Source: Strongylocentrotus droebachiensis
Taxonomy: Eukaryota > Echinodermata > Echinoidea > Camarodonta > Strongylocentrotidae
Reading direction: 5' to 3'
DNA: 64,000 bases
Assembly: GCA_035222895.1 (NCBI GenBank)
Contig: JAVYIG010001590.1
Span: forward strand, 186,001-250,000
This document shows, piece after piece, positions 24,101 through 37,200 of the stretch (position 1 is its first letter; each line of letters begins with the position of its first letter). The notes under the pieces are model-generated. The model was not told where the DNA came from and ran no database searches. It saw only the letters and a list, made by a program, of their open reading frames with translations. A program made the translations under genes and the position numbers.

Positions 24101-25092
24101 GTCAGCTGATCAAATCTCTTTTGCCATTAGTTTGATCATAATCTGGAGAGGGATGTAATGCGAAAAGGGTCCTTTTTTGAAATTTTCAAAGGTAGAGTAT
24201 TACAGAGGAAATGAAATCTGACAAAGAAAAGAATCGGCTGATGGTTTACGGGACATAGACCAGCTAGTTTTGTTTCAAGACCCCTTTTATATATTGAATT
24301 AATGGAGAAAAAAATGAAAAAGAAGAATGTAATTTATAGATTGCAGCTTTTTTAGTCTAATAGTATGAAGAAGATACATGTATGAAGGCAAAACAGTTAT
24401 TTGGGGGGTATTTCATTAATTTTTTTAAACAAACTGAGAGATTTTCTGTAAATGAATGATAGTCTGTATAGAATTGTTGTAGTGTCATGCAAATTTGTAA
24501 GTTGATCATAGATGTATGATTTCAACAAAAAATTTAGGAATGCAATAACTTAAAATTTGGGCATATCTTCAAGGGCATGAATGTTGGCTCTATGTACTGG
24601 AAGGATCTCTGTACTTCTTCAGTCATATGTTATTTCAATCATATAATGTTATATAGTCTCATGTTGCATGATGAAGGGCGATATTGGTTTATGAGTGGGA
24701 CTGAGGAGAACATCTTTCCCGTCTCTGTTTCCGTCGTTAAGATGCTCCTTATAAGTGCATCTAGTCGCTTTGTAGACGAACATGCACAAGATGGTTAGAA
24801 GACAAGCTAAATTGGATTAATCAGGAGGAATTAGGAGGAGAGCTGCTACCATCTCTAAATAGGAATCATGTTTTCGTATGATGAGAGTATGATAGGAGAA
24901 TGATGCATGTTTCTCCTGGGTGTTATTAGTTTGAGGCTGTAGCAAACCTGTGTATGAGGAAAGCAGATGTTGTGGGTTTGTAGCCTTAGAAATTTGATAA
25001 TTTATTCATGGCTTCATATTTCAATTTATCATGGTGGCCATTCTTCATTGATTATTATTAATGCGCCCATAGTCTAGTGCATGATGCAGTCA
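21126..25092. other. Non-coding DNA, probable intron
   Basis: AT-rich with scattered short open frames (up to 109 codons, 23582-23911) and no recognisable domain or splice pair. A TGACGTCATG (CRE-like) word lies near 21517. No other feature is supportable. Confidence 0.45.
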
Positions 25093-25163
25093 CTGCTGAG
25101 AGCCAGAAGGGTGTTAACTCATATCAGTTTACATAGAGTTAACGTCTTTATGGTTCTCAACAG
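25093..25163. repeat. Small hairpin element, family H copy 1
   Basis: Left arm CTGCTGAGAGCCAGAAGGGT then GTTAACTC, right arm GAGTTAAC ... GGTTCTCAACAG. The 28-bp arms are about 80% complementary around a 15-bp loop. The same arm sequence recurs at 34134, 40217 and 50487. Confidence 0.8.
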
Positions 25164-28100
25164 ATTGAATGAAGCCCTTCTAGGCAAGGCAGAAAATTGA
25201 TATGGCATTGTCACGATTTGAATAAAAAACTTCCTGATACTGCTGGCCAAATGACAGAGAAAACGACTTTTGTAGGGGGTAGGGGAAGAAGGGGAAGAAT
25301 GAAAACAAAACCCAGGTGGCGATGAAAAAATGTAGAAAAGAAATCTTTATTTATTCAGTAATTTCTGGAAGCAGAATACTGAATATTGTCTGCAAGGAGC
25401 TAGAAAGACATAACTTTTAAACTCAGAAACAATTTTAACACTTTTGTGAATATCAGCAGATAAAATTGGTTATCTTGCCCAGATTATGTTTCTATCATAT
25501 ACTTGCATGAAGTTTCCTGTCGACCTATATTTGCGTTTAAAGTTGAATTATCCATAATCTGTGCTTAATATGAAAACCTCAACCATGAAGGAGTATTCTA
25601 AACGGATGATTCTGAAAAGAACTGAGGTTTAATGGCTCATTTTGATTTTAAATCCATGATAAACTGTACGAGTCATCCATTATAGATGTTCATTCATATC
25701 AAGCAGTAGTCAACTCTTTCCAACTTCTCACTCAGGTGAAATATTGAATGGACAATATGTCTTATCAAGAAATCAGCCATAGACCACAGATTAGTCTCTT
25801 ATGTGTCGGTAACTTAGCAGATACTTGATGACCTAGAGATATAGTAGCTCACTTTATAGTTCACTAGTTCGACAAAAGGAAGGGAAGCTCGCCTTACCTG
25901 TGTATACACAGCTGAAGCACCTATTGTAATTCACTGGGCAATTAGTGTGTGTGTGTCTCCAAGTTTTCAACGAATTGAAGGAGAGGGCTAGAAATTTTCT
26001 TCACTTTTGTAGTTGATGAATCGAAAGGAGACTATAGGATGTCTACCCATGTAGGTGTGGTAAAGTAACAAGTACCTAGCAAATTTTCTTTCTTATTTAG
26101 AGTACGAATTGCATTGTAAAGAGGTTCACTCAGAAGTACCAAATTTAAAGTGGAGCTTCTGTAATATAGGTTATATCTGTACATGTGTTGTGTGATGAGA
26201 ATTGAGAAAAAAAGAACATGATGATTTGATTTGAAATGCATACATTTTTGGGTCCTACATGATAGCCCAAATTGCTTGACTGAATCTGTAAATGCTGCAG
26301 TACTACTGTGCATTTGTTCTATTGTTGAATAGTTGCATTGTTTTATGGTAGAATAATTATAATTTTATGTTTACAAGTTTACATACATTTTTTGTAGATG
26401 TTCATTGGATGTATGGTAGGGTCATGAGTTAATTTAATATTCCTTTTTTGAGAGTGACCCAATTTCTGCTTTTGAATACTCTCTTTTTACCTGTTTCAAA
26501 TGAGTGAAGTAAACATTCATCTGAAAACAAAAATACAAAAACTAGTTTAATATGAAACTATGTAAAATCAATACTTGGTGGGAGGTTCTCATTAGAATGA
26601 TGTGATTACAAATTAGAACAGTACTAGTTGACCTAAAATAACCGTGGGGGGCAAGCCCATTTTTTAATTTCAGGTTTTTAATATTTGATTTGTACATGTC
26701 CTTCAATGCCTTGATGTCTGAGCTCTATAAAATTAAGTAGACAATATGATGATACATCATTCAGACATTTCTGCCAACTCCCTCATCCTGATATCAGCGG
26801 TTCATTTCACATCCTGTCACTCATCGAAACTCTCAACCTATAATCCCAACACCAACCAACCTCTGTTTCACCTCATCAATATGTGAGCGATGCTAATGCG
26901 GCTCATCACAAAGGTCACTGGGTTTTAATGTCCAGTTTTGAAGTCCATTGTCAAGCCGCTTTTATGATCACTGTAAGCACCCCAAGTGACCATGAGCCAT
27001 AAAACGTGGCGGAGGGGGGGGGGGGGGGGGGTGTCATTTACACAGTCACAGCTGTTTGGGAGAAGAGGAAGGGGGGGGGGGGGTCCTTGAAGTTAATTAT
27101 TTGCATCATTCCAGAAGTCAAACTCATTGTCGGAAGACAGGAATGGCATTTATGGTAGGTACATCAATTATAGGACAGAACATTGAATGGATACAGTAGT
27201 AATGATATGTAAAATGTCTCTTGTGTATTTATTACTTAGTTATTAGGACTTAGTTAATTTATTTTAATCCTTTGAAATTGATTTAATCCGACTGCATATA
27301 TTTTTTCCTCTTTTGAACAGTATGAAAATCAAATTTAAATCACATATTTTAGTGGAGCTCCATGTGTAAAAAAAGGGGTTAATTTAGGTCATATGTTGTT
27401 TTTAAAGAATTCATATTGATTAAGGATCTTTTTGTTGATGTAGGTCAATAAACACTAAATACAAATAAACATGTTATTATCAAAATATCTAGACAGAATA
27501 GCCAACAATTAATTCATTTCCTGTGCCATTATATAAAAAGAATGTCGTGAATGCTATCTTGTGTAATGTTTTTATTAGACGTCAATCAAAAGTATAAACA
27601 AATCAGACAGATATCTTCATATAAATGCCACAATGCAGGCATGCAGTACACTTAGGCATGCCCTTTTTTTCCTTTGAGTTGCAACCAAATATTTTGGTGT
27701 ATCTTTTGTATTCTTTGGAATGTTATATATTGACAGGAAACACAACCATAGATTTTTTAATTCTATACTTTTAATACATACCGGTACTATTGTTAGGATT
27801 AGATACACTGTGTGTTGATACAGTTACGTTGATTTATTCATTACATTTAATGGAATGTCAATCATTTGTCAAAAGAAAACCTACAAGTAATACATTTTTT
27901 CTACATTCATACCGTGAATAATGGTTGATTGCACCGATTATGCTGGAAAAATGCAATAATAATTTGAGGTGTTATACTGGTCGCAACCTGCTAATTATGT
28001 GGTTCCAATTAAAGATTGGATTGAATCCCCCAGCCGAACAGGTGGTATATGCTGTCAGATATGATGGATGTGTTAGATAATCTATCATTCCTCATACAAC

Positions 28101-31100
28101 CGCTATATGCCTTCATTCGTATTACGCTCACCCTATGTGGTAGGCCAGCATGACGTCATATCAATATTTATCCATTTGAAACTAAAGATTCTCTTCATGA
28201 AGCAAATTTATTATTTATAATTGTAAAATCATTAAATAACACATTAACCACAGTTATGTGAAATACCAACTATAAAAACAATCTCTTTGAAATTTGCATG
28301 CAACTTTGCACGTAATTATTGATAAATCACAGTCATTTGTATACCATTTCTCAATGCATTATTAATTCTCTCTTGTGGGTGGTGTTTCCTTCTCTTGGTT
28401 TCTATTTCCTTGCAGCTCTGAATTTTCTTTTATTCAGCATTGTGTGGTTTTGGACCCAAAACCTAAATCTCACTTGAATTCAGGCTTTGTATAGTGGCTC
28501 CCCAACTGTGAAATTATTTCCTGCGGGATAAGTCAAATCTGCCTTTATTGTTCTCTGACAAAAAAGGGGGAAATGTTGATTGTGATTCTTTTTCTTTTTG
28601 GAATCTCCTCAGAATAAAGATGATAGTATAGGCTAATTGCCAAACGTTTATCACGTAAGAATGTATGATTGTATCTATTGATTAATCCATCTATCTGTAC
28701 AGATAAACAACTTATAATTTCTGAGAAATGTATGCTTTCTAAATTTTGAAATACTCTCATCTGCATGTGGGCATACTCAACTACGGATGTTAAAGTTGAC
28801 CTTTTTCAACCTATTTTCTATGACCTATATGTATATATTGCACTATCTTTGATGGTGATAATAATGAAAATAACATGTTTCTAAATTCTAGTCAATGATT
28901 TGAATTTTTCACCCACCGTGCTCTATTAATGAACTTGAGCATGCAAAGAGTATTCAAACAGGCTACATGCACTTTTACTTCTTGGAGTGTATTTTCCACA
29001 TGTGTGCCTGTTATTTTTGGTTTGAGCTCCATCCCTGACTGCATATCCAGTAAGCCCTACCTGGGGCTGCAATTAAAATGAAACTCCATATATTTACTCA
29101 GCGAGTTTTACCCTCCCTGGAAAGGCAATGGGAGAAACCACCCCAAAGTCGAATGGATTAGTCCATTTTTCTTTCACACACTGGTGAACCAGCATCTCCA
29201 GCTGTGCGCCCAGCTGAGGTACAACCTGGGCTGACTTCATTGTAGCTAAACAGGGTGTTTCCTGGGAGGCCCTTTGGGAGGAACTCTCGCCAGTGCAATT
29301 TACTCTGGTTTACCGAGGAGGAGAATCTTGCGGCATCTTTCAGAGCTTGATCATAACACCATCTTGCGCTCTGCCAGGCATCACCAGGCTTACTACCAAG
29401 AGCTAGCTGCCAGGAGGTTTTTTTTAGCAGCTTTCAGTCTGTCATACGAGAGCAATCGAAGGCTGGTATTGCTGGAAAATGTGTGGAGTATCTGCAGGGT
29501 GATTTCAATTTGTAACTGCCCAATTTGGATAATACTACCATTTTTTAACATCGACCTCGTTCCTAAAGGATTTCTTTTTGCCCTTTGAACAAAATTACTC
29601 TACCGAGGAATTGGTTCTTTGCAGTAAATTTGGGTAAGTTATTCCTACCTTGCATTCATTAGAGGCACAGAGATATTGCTTTCCTAGCATGCATCACTCA
29701 ATGTTGCCAATATCTGGGGAAGATATGACACGACTGAGAGCTGGCAACTCTGTCATTGAAATTGCTGGAGTACACATTCATATGCCTGTTTTCAGTTTGA
29801 TTGGTCATTGAATCCTTTTATTATATGCATATATGTAATCGTCATTGCTGATGAAGTGTATTAGGCCTGTAGTGTATTCAATACAAACACTTTATTCTGA
29901 ATGTGAATGTTTGGACCATCTTCTTGCTTTGGTTTGCGTTTACTTTGATCAGTAATATAAATTGTTCATAACTCAGCCATCTGGCTGCGAAGTGCAATTA
30001 TAATAAAACCTTTTCAATCAATAATACAACTATAAAACATTGTAAAAAAACTGTAACCTACTTTCACTTCCAAGGAGCAGTATTTGCTGTTTGTGTACAA
30101 CAGAGGCCTACATTTCTTCTCTTCTAGAAATGGATGTACATGAAAATACTTGAAGGTGTTGATCCTCTTGTGCTTTGCAGTCCGTAAAACAACCAATAAC
30201 CAACAGTTATGCTTGCACTGAGCTATTCCAAACTCTCTTCTCAATCCCTGCTTGTAGAATATACTATTGACCTAGCGTCATACCATGGACCTTCGTAGTA
30301 GGTTCATGGTAATACCATAAGTGGATGCAAACCTCCACACAAGCTTCTAGAAACAGTATCTCTCTCAAACTAGAAGAATAGAAAACCTTTCACCTAGGTT
30401 TCACCTGGCCATTATGAGGTCAAACAATAGCTGTTATTGTCCATCCATCAACACCATATAGCACAAGGGTGCACAGTGGCAATACAACATGAAGCCTCTT
30501 TGGCCAATAGTTTTCTTTATCAGTCCTCAAGACAGAGGTGAACGTAGGGGCAGGAGGAGGTGTGGAGGTTCACTCCACTTCTTGATTTTACTCTTATTTT
30601 TTAACAAAGAATTATTGCCATTTTGCTATTGTAGTATTCAAGGGAAGGAGGGGACATGGGAAGATCACCCCCTCCCCCCCCCCCCTGATTTTCAGACTTA
30701 CTTACGGTACAGGTATATCAATTATTGGGATGTGGAATTATAAGTATTCAACGCGCAAGAATGGAAGTGGTATTGACCCAAGTCACCTTTATGCAGTTTT
30801 TTAATGTTTTTGCAGAGATTAACAGGTATTCCATCACTTGGAAATTCAAATATTTTTTAATATTATTTATAAGGAAATTTAAAAAGGAGTAATTGAATCT
30901 TTGTTTGTCTACTAAATATAGATGCAAATGACAAGTGAACACACTACGGTATTACTGCCAAGTTCGTACACAATGTTCCCCTTTCATTTCACATTTTCAT
31001 TAAATCTTTCTTCCCAATGAATTGTACCCATGCAATATCTTTCAGTCTGTACCCTTGATTAATTCAATCAAGATAGCATTTCCCAAGTATTCTTGGGCTA

Positions 31101-33041
31101 GCTTTCTCTAGAACATGAACAGTCATAGTTAATACAGGCTGCATTTAGCTTGATGAGAGTCAAATCGATGATTCATACAAGGAACAATTGCGATTCAAAT
31201 TTTGACGGAAGACCTGTAGACCTGGCTGCTCTTAGCTAATATTATCCCCCTCATCCAGATTATATTTCTTCTTGTCTATCAATTTTATCAAATATTATGT
31301 TTTAAAAAAGAAACTTCAACATCAGTATGCGAGATGCGTAGACTTGAATTTGGGAACATTACCTGATGTAGGATGTGGAAACTATTTTCCTTTTGCTTTG
31401 TCATGAGTCATCATACTCTGATGTGGCAAAATGAGCTATATTTATGAAAAGTTTGTGATATTCCCACAATTCTGGAAGGAAACGGGGTTATGAAAGAAAT
31501 CAATATGCACATTAATGCTGCATCACGCTAAATCCAGGTTGTCAACATCTGCGGAGAGTCATAACGGACAAAACCATTTTCCCAGGCAAGCCAGTCTTGT
31601 GCCAGATCTGACAGTAACGTGTGGCTTTTACTATCCTTTCATATCATATGCTGCTTAATTGGGCAGAAGCAATGGTGATGACATTGAAGCACAACCTTCG
31701 CTGACCCATCCGTATATACCTCACGAGTCGTTGAACAAAAGTCAATGTAGCCAGCTTGTCTCGCAGACAGCTCTTTTGCAGCCAGGGATTGGTTTTTAAT
31801 CTCCAATTTGGTTGAACCGAGCAAGGTCCCTTTCCTCTTCTCTTTACAGTTTTCGCATGATATGAATCGATTGATGATATAGCATTGGAAGGACACCAGA
31901 CTAGATGTCTCTGAAGCAATGCTCTGATTTAGTAGTTTCCTCTGGCCTTTTCCTCTTTCATTATTTTATGGTGTGTCTCTTTACAACATCTTATTGATGC
32001 TGCCTTGATCTTTGATTTCACAATATCACTTTAATAAATGTCTTATACTTCCAAGAAGTATCTTGGCCTTAACAATTCAAGTCAGTTTAATTTGGTCAAT
32101 CTTGATGGTTGGAAATGACGAACACGCAATTCTCAAATCTCCTTTTGAATTTACTAATATTTTTACGTTATCAGCTTAAGCAAAGTCATGTCCACATCCA
32201 TCTCCAATATTAATAACAACAACAGTGGAGCCTTGTATAACTTTTATGTTTTGCACATTGCCACTCCAGGTGCTCCATTATTATTACCCTGGCTTTAGCA
32301 CGGCTGCCATTAGAGCGCTCCAGCAATTTAAGAAATTAATTCCTGCCAGGTACCATTTTACCTCACCTGGGTTGAGTGTTGCAAATATAGATTAATGTCT
32401 TGCTAAAGGACATTAGTGCTGGGACAGAAACTTAAATCCTTTGTTTTATATTCTAATGAGTGATCTAAGAAAATCCTGTTTCCATCAAGTTATGGAAAGT
32501 GTCAACCTTTAAATTATTTTGAAATTGTTGTATGTCACTAAATGAAGTAACAAAATGAATTAACAAAATTAATTTAGTCCTGAAATGAGAATGAGAAATA
32601 AATATCATCAAAACAAGTCGTTGTGTTTTCATTTAGTTACAGAATCATGGTGATTTGGCACTACATAAATCAATAGACAAGCTCTACACACTGAGGCAGG
32701 TTTAAACTTGGCCTTTTTAATAGTTATGCATCTTTTGAGAATACAGTCTCTTGAGTTCGTGGATTTAGGCTTCTGACATACTTTTTTGGTGCACCTGGGT
32801 GGCTCAAGGTGCCCATGAGAGTCAAGTTCTCTGCCTATACAATGTCTGATTTCAAAATCTGTGTTTTATTAATGTGTAAAACAACATCTTGTAAAAAATG
32901 CACTGCCTACGACGAGGCTCTGTATCTCGCAGGTACATTATTACCAGTGCTTGTATCGTACCCTTCTTGTAGCACTTTGCCTCGCAGTATAGTAGAGGCT
33001 CATATCATGCAATTATGAAATAAGTGGTCTCCAAGAGTCAC
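25164..33041. other. Non-coding DNA, probable intron
   Basis: Holds G-runs at 27014-27031 (18 G) and 27071-27083 (13 G), a C-run near 30670-30685 and a TGACGTCA word near 28151. Segments around 29100-29470 and 31540-31900 are less AT-rich and free of simple repeats but show no protein or RNA signature. No genes recognised. Confidence 0.45.
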
Positions 33042-33410
33042 ACTAGGCCTGTCATCATCAGCTTTAGATTGCCAAATAACCCGCTATTTTAACTATCCCG
33101 ATCGCAAATTATCCAGCTAATTTGCATCTTCATCAGCCCGTAGTTGCAATTAGTGGGATATTTGGTCGAGATAATCATCCCAAGATATCTTGTGCTAGCT
33201 TGCAAAATATCCTGCTATTTGTCCGATGCGTCCTCACCAGCCCGAAGACTCGCACAATGAGTGAACGTTGAGCAAAATATCTCAAGCTAATTTTTTGAGT
33301 TTCGTGGTTGAGTCTCGAGCTGATGAAGACGTGATTTGTAACTTTGGGATTATTTCCCAAATTAGAAATAGCGGGCTATTTGGTAATCTTGAGCTGATGA
33401 AGACATACCT
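33042..33410. mobile_element. Palindromic MITE between 10-bp direct repeats
   Basis: The left arm starts about 33045 (AGGCCTGTCATCATCAGC, then TTTAGATTGCCAAATA). The right arm is its inverted counterpart (TATTTGGTAATCTTGAGC, then TGATGAAGACATACCT). Similarity continues for some 75-100 bp, including AACCCGCTATTTT against AAATAGCGGGCT. CAAGAGTCAC flanks the unit at 33032-33041 and 33411-33420, with a 3-bp slack on the left. A 9-10 bp duplication with long arms would suit a Mutator-like MITE, by inference only. No coding capacity. Confidence 0.7.
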
Positions 33411-33420
33411 CAAGAGTCAC

Positions 33421-34133
33421 TATGGAGTCTACTTCACAGTAAATGGATGTATAATGGAAGGCATTATCATCCTTCCTCTATCCAACCAGACCTCTAAATT
33501 TGATGCCATCCAACCACCATTGTCATAATTACAACCACAAATACCATCATCTCTCCCATAGTTTCATTTTATGGATATTGGACATCCTGACTTCATCCAC
33601 AATAAGTCGACATTAAATTGGGTTGTTTTGTTGTGAGGTTGGAGCATTTAATCGCACCCAAACAAAGGAATGAAAGAGATCAAAGAATGTGTGTCAATGG
33701 CGGGTCAATGAACGAACTCTATCTTGCTATTAATCTGAAATTCAGTAGTTATTGAGACGATGATTGGGGTATTATTTGAGTAAATTGCTTTTGAAACTCT
33801 ATTTGAAGTTTGATGAGTTTATACTGTGCAGATTCTTTTCTTTCTTTTTTTCCAGGATACAGGAATGAAAAAAAATCTGATGGCTCCAGGAAGGCCTGGA
33901 ATGTTTGCAGTAGTGTTCATAAAAATGTTTGTTTTTTGTAATGAAATGCAAATGTCCATGAGAATTTCAAGGCTTTGATTATATTATACATTCCAAATTT
34001 GTAGATTAACAATATCATTTAATCGAAATGACATGGAGATTTGTAAATGTTGGATGTGTACCTTTGTATGTACATTTTGACCTATGTACCTGTATGAATG
34101 TTATGTTATGTATCACAGAGATTCAGAGAGCAT
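33421..34133. other. Non-coding DNA
   Basis: No features recognised. Confidence 0.4.
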
Positions 34134-34203
34134 GGCATTAGACCAAGAGGGATGTTAACTCAAATATAACACAAGAGTTAGCGCCCTTCTGGCTCTCAAC
34201 AGA
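34134..34203. repeat. Small hairpin element, family H copy 2
   Basis: The right arm GAGTTAGCGCCCTTCTGGCT then CTCAACAG is the inverse of the family arm. The left arm CCAAGAGGGATGTTAACTC is more diverged. Same size and arrangement as the copy at 25093. Confidence 0.75.
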
Positions 34204-37200
34204 GAGATCGATACAAGCTTGATGCAAATTAAAAATCTACACACGCTATAGACATGCAATGTATTTGAGCCTTGTTATTTTGCTCATTATTATTTGTGGT
34301 CTAGTTCACAAAAATCTATTACGTGTGCATCTATAGATCTCTATGAATACAATGTATTGTTCATCTGGTGATTGTGTTTTATTAGCTGCGAACAACCCTC
34401 AGACAATTGTCTCCTCCCATTGTATGGCAGCTCTTCATTCTTAGCTGGTCATAAAAAATAACACCATCCCATAAAAGGCTTTGTGTTTTCTTTTCTATGG
34501 TATATGGGGCACTCCAAAATAAGTTCAATAGGGAAGTATTCTGTGAAACAATGGCAGCATTGCCTTTGATGGCTCCATTGGACTTGGACACGATATTGGA
34601 TGTTTGCTCAATTTGTTTTTGTCTAATTAATTGCAGCCATGCCCCTGTCAGTTTGGATTATTTCATTTGTTTTGTTTAAATTTATTGAGTGAGGGACATG
34701 AACTCTAATACAATTTTCACCCTGCCGTCTGATTAATGAAATATTAATGAATTACGTGTGTTGCTTTCAATCAATATCACTTACATTGTTAAGTAATGTT
34801 GGCAGTGTAATGAATTTATGTTTTAATTGAGTTTCCATAAAATTTAGAATTCTGTGGCTATTCAAACATTAAGAAGATTAAAGATGAAGTTGAGTTCTGG
34901 TCATGCGATTGCATTGTGAAAGAAACGGTGTGGAACCGATCAGAAAAGGTTGATCATCTAGCATATAAGAATTTGTGTGTATTGCAAGGTTCTGGAATCA
35001 TCAAAATGATAAGAAATTTGGCCAAGTTACAAACACTGTACACAGAAAGATGTATATGGGACTACACGAACACGTGGCGTAAAAAGCCGGCCCCCCGATT
35101 TTTACGATGTTACATGCATATTTAGAATATGAAGGCATTTGAAGAGCCATGCTTTTCAGGGAACATGTCTTATCTGATGTTCTTCCACACTTGCATAATA
35201 AGAATGAGTAACGCTCACAAATTATTTTTCACCTCTTCCCAGAACTCAACCTTCTCTTTAAGGGGAAAATATTGTTACGGGAAGGGGGAGGGTGTTTTTT
35301 TGTAAATTCCATCTTTCTTGTAGATCAATACAAGAGGCAAAAGACTTCTACATGTAAAAAGTCGTCCTGCCATGTCTTATCTTTATAATTGACATGCTAT
35401 TTATATGCCTGACAGATATTTGAACTGTAATTTTTTTTTAATGAAAATGCATTATGGATGTTTTAACAAAATAAGTTGCAAAAAAAAACTGCACATTGAT
35501 TAGAAAGAAAAAAAGGACATTCGTGATTCACTAGTGAGTGCTGAAAGATCCCAACAGTATACATTTAAATTATTCATTTCAGACAAATATCACCACTCCA
35601 AATCTAAATTTTACCCCTTGTGTGTAATTTGGTGCTAGTCAAATTAATTTCTAAACCATAAAGCAATATTCTCAATTGAATCTACAAAGGACTACAATAC
35701 AATACTATAATTTAAGTATTTTGGTAAAAGCCTCTCCCTCAATAATGACAAAAAAAGTTGTTTCATTACTAACCATTCTATTGCGCGGGGCTTTCAACTG
35801 CGGGACAGATTGCAAGCTTTGACAGTTGTTGGTAATAAAAATTCTCCCGCAATAATAGAGAACTCTCTCTCTCCCTTGGCTCTCCAAATTATTGCTCGCT
35901 GTCAGGTACAATCAAAAGATCCCTACTTTATCTTCATTCATGTGACCTGCAATTTATGGCTTTCCTTGCTATCAAAGAAGAGAATAGATACCGTTTTGCT
36001 GTATGAAGATGTCAGTGAAGGAACGTGACGGTGAGCTTAGTCCCTCATGTGAGACCATGCGTCTCTTCTGTGCGTGACTCTCATTCTATGGCTCATTAGG
36101 ATGACATTATCTGGTGTAATTTGAAAAGAAGTGCACGCAAGTATGATTTCAAATTGGTATTCTGTTTCCCAGAGATGATTAGCTGTAATTTTGAAAGAGA
36201 GACGCACAACTGAATATCGATTTTGTCACGGGACCTCGAGTTTGGTGCACAGAGAGGTTTTCATGATGTTTTAGTAATTATTTTCTTTTCGTTGGAAAAG
36301 AGGATCATCGGATAGGGAGGAAGGATAATTGTAATGGACGATGACTCATCTCACTAATATTCTACCATGATGATAGTTAGTGTGTAACATTCTTTGGAAA
36401 ACGATGGGAAATTAGTGGCCTTTTTCTTTTCAGGTTTCATCGTTTTGACAATGATGATCTTCCTCTTGTTTGGGAATCATCGGCATCATAATGAAAATGG
36501 CCGAGAGGCATTTTCCATTTTTTCACTCTGCCAGCGCACAGCTTCGTTTGTACTTCTGGGCTTGAAACTGAAAGTCTTGATACATATCTGATTACTTTTT
36601 GTGCTTGTGCTTCATTTCATTCCTCAGATATTATTATGTTCTGTTTTCTACCCTTTTCAAATGACATATGTGTGTGATGTCATGTGTATCAGAGTAATAC
36701 ATGTATGTCGTGTAGGTAAAAATTACACAAGATCATAATCTAAATGATATGAGATAGTAGTGCCTTCCTGTCTCCAAACTGATAAATAATAAACTTCATA
36801 GCAAGGTTAACATGAACATTTACACAATGTATTGTTTTGCAGATCAACAAGACAAGGACATATGTTGGGTAAAATAAATATATCTGTTGGCAATCCCAGA
36901 CTCTACTTAAATATTGTAAATTGACTCCAAATCATTTGCAATTGACCTGCATTCTAGACTTGAAGGGTTAGTGTCCCCACGGATATGACAGCTCTTAACT
37001 TACCAATAAGTGCTGCCTACATTTTCAGTGCTTCCCAAAACGCTCTATCACCCCCTCCATAAATTTTTGATTGCTCTCATTTGCCAGGAGAGAGGCTCCA
37101 AAATATGTGCATTATTGAGTTGTGATACTCAGGGGTATTTCATCTTATGTTAGGTCAAAGTATTCATTCTCCAGGTACCCTCTTGTCTTCTTGTAGCTTT

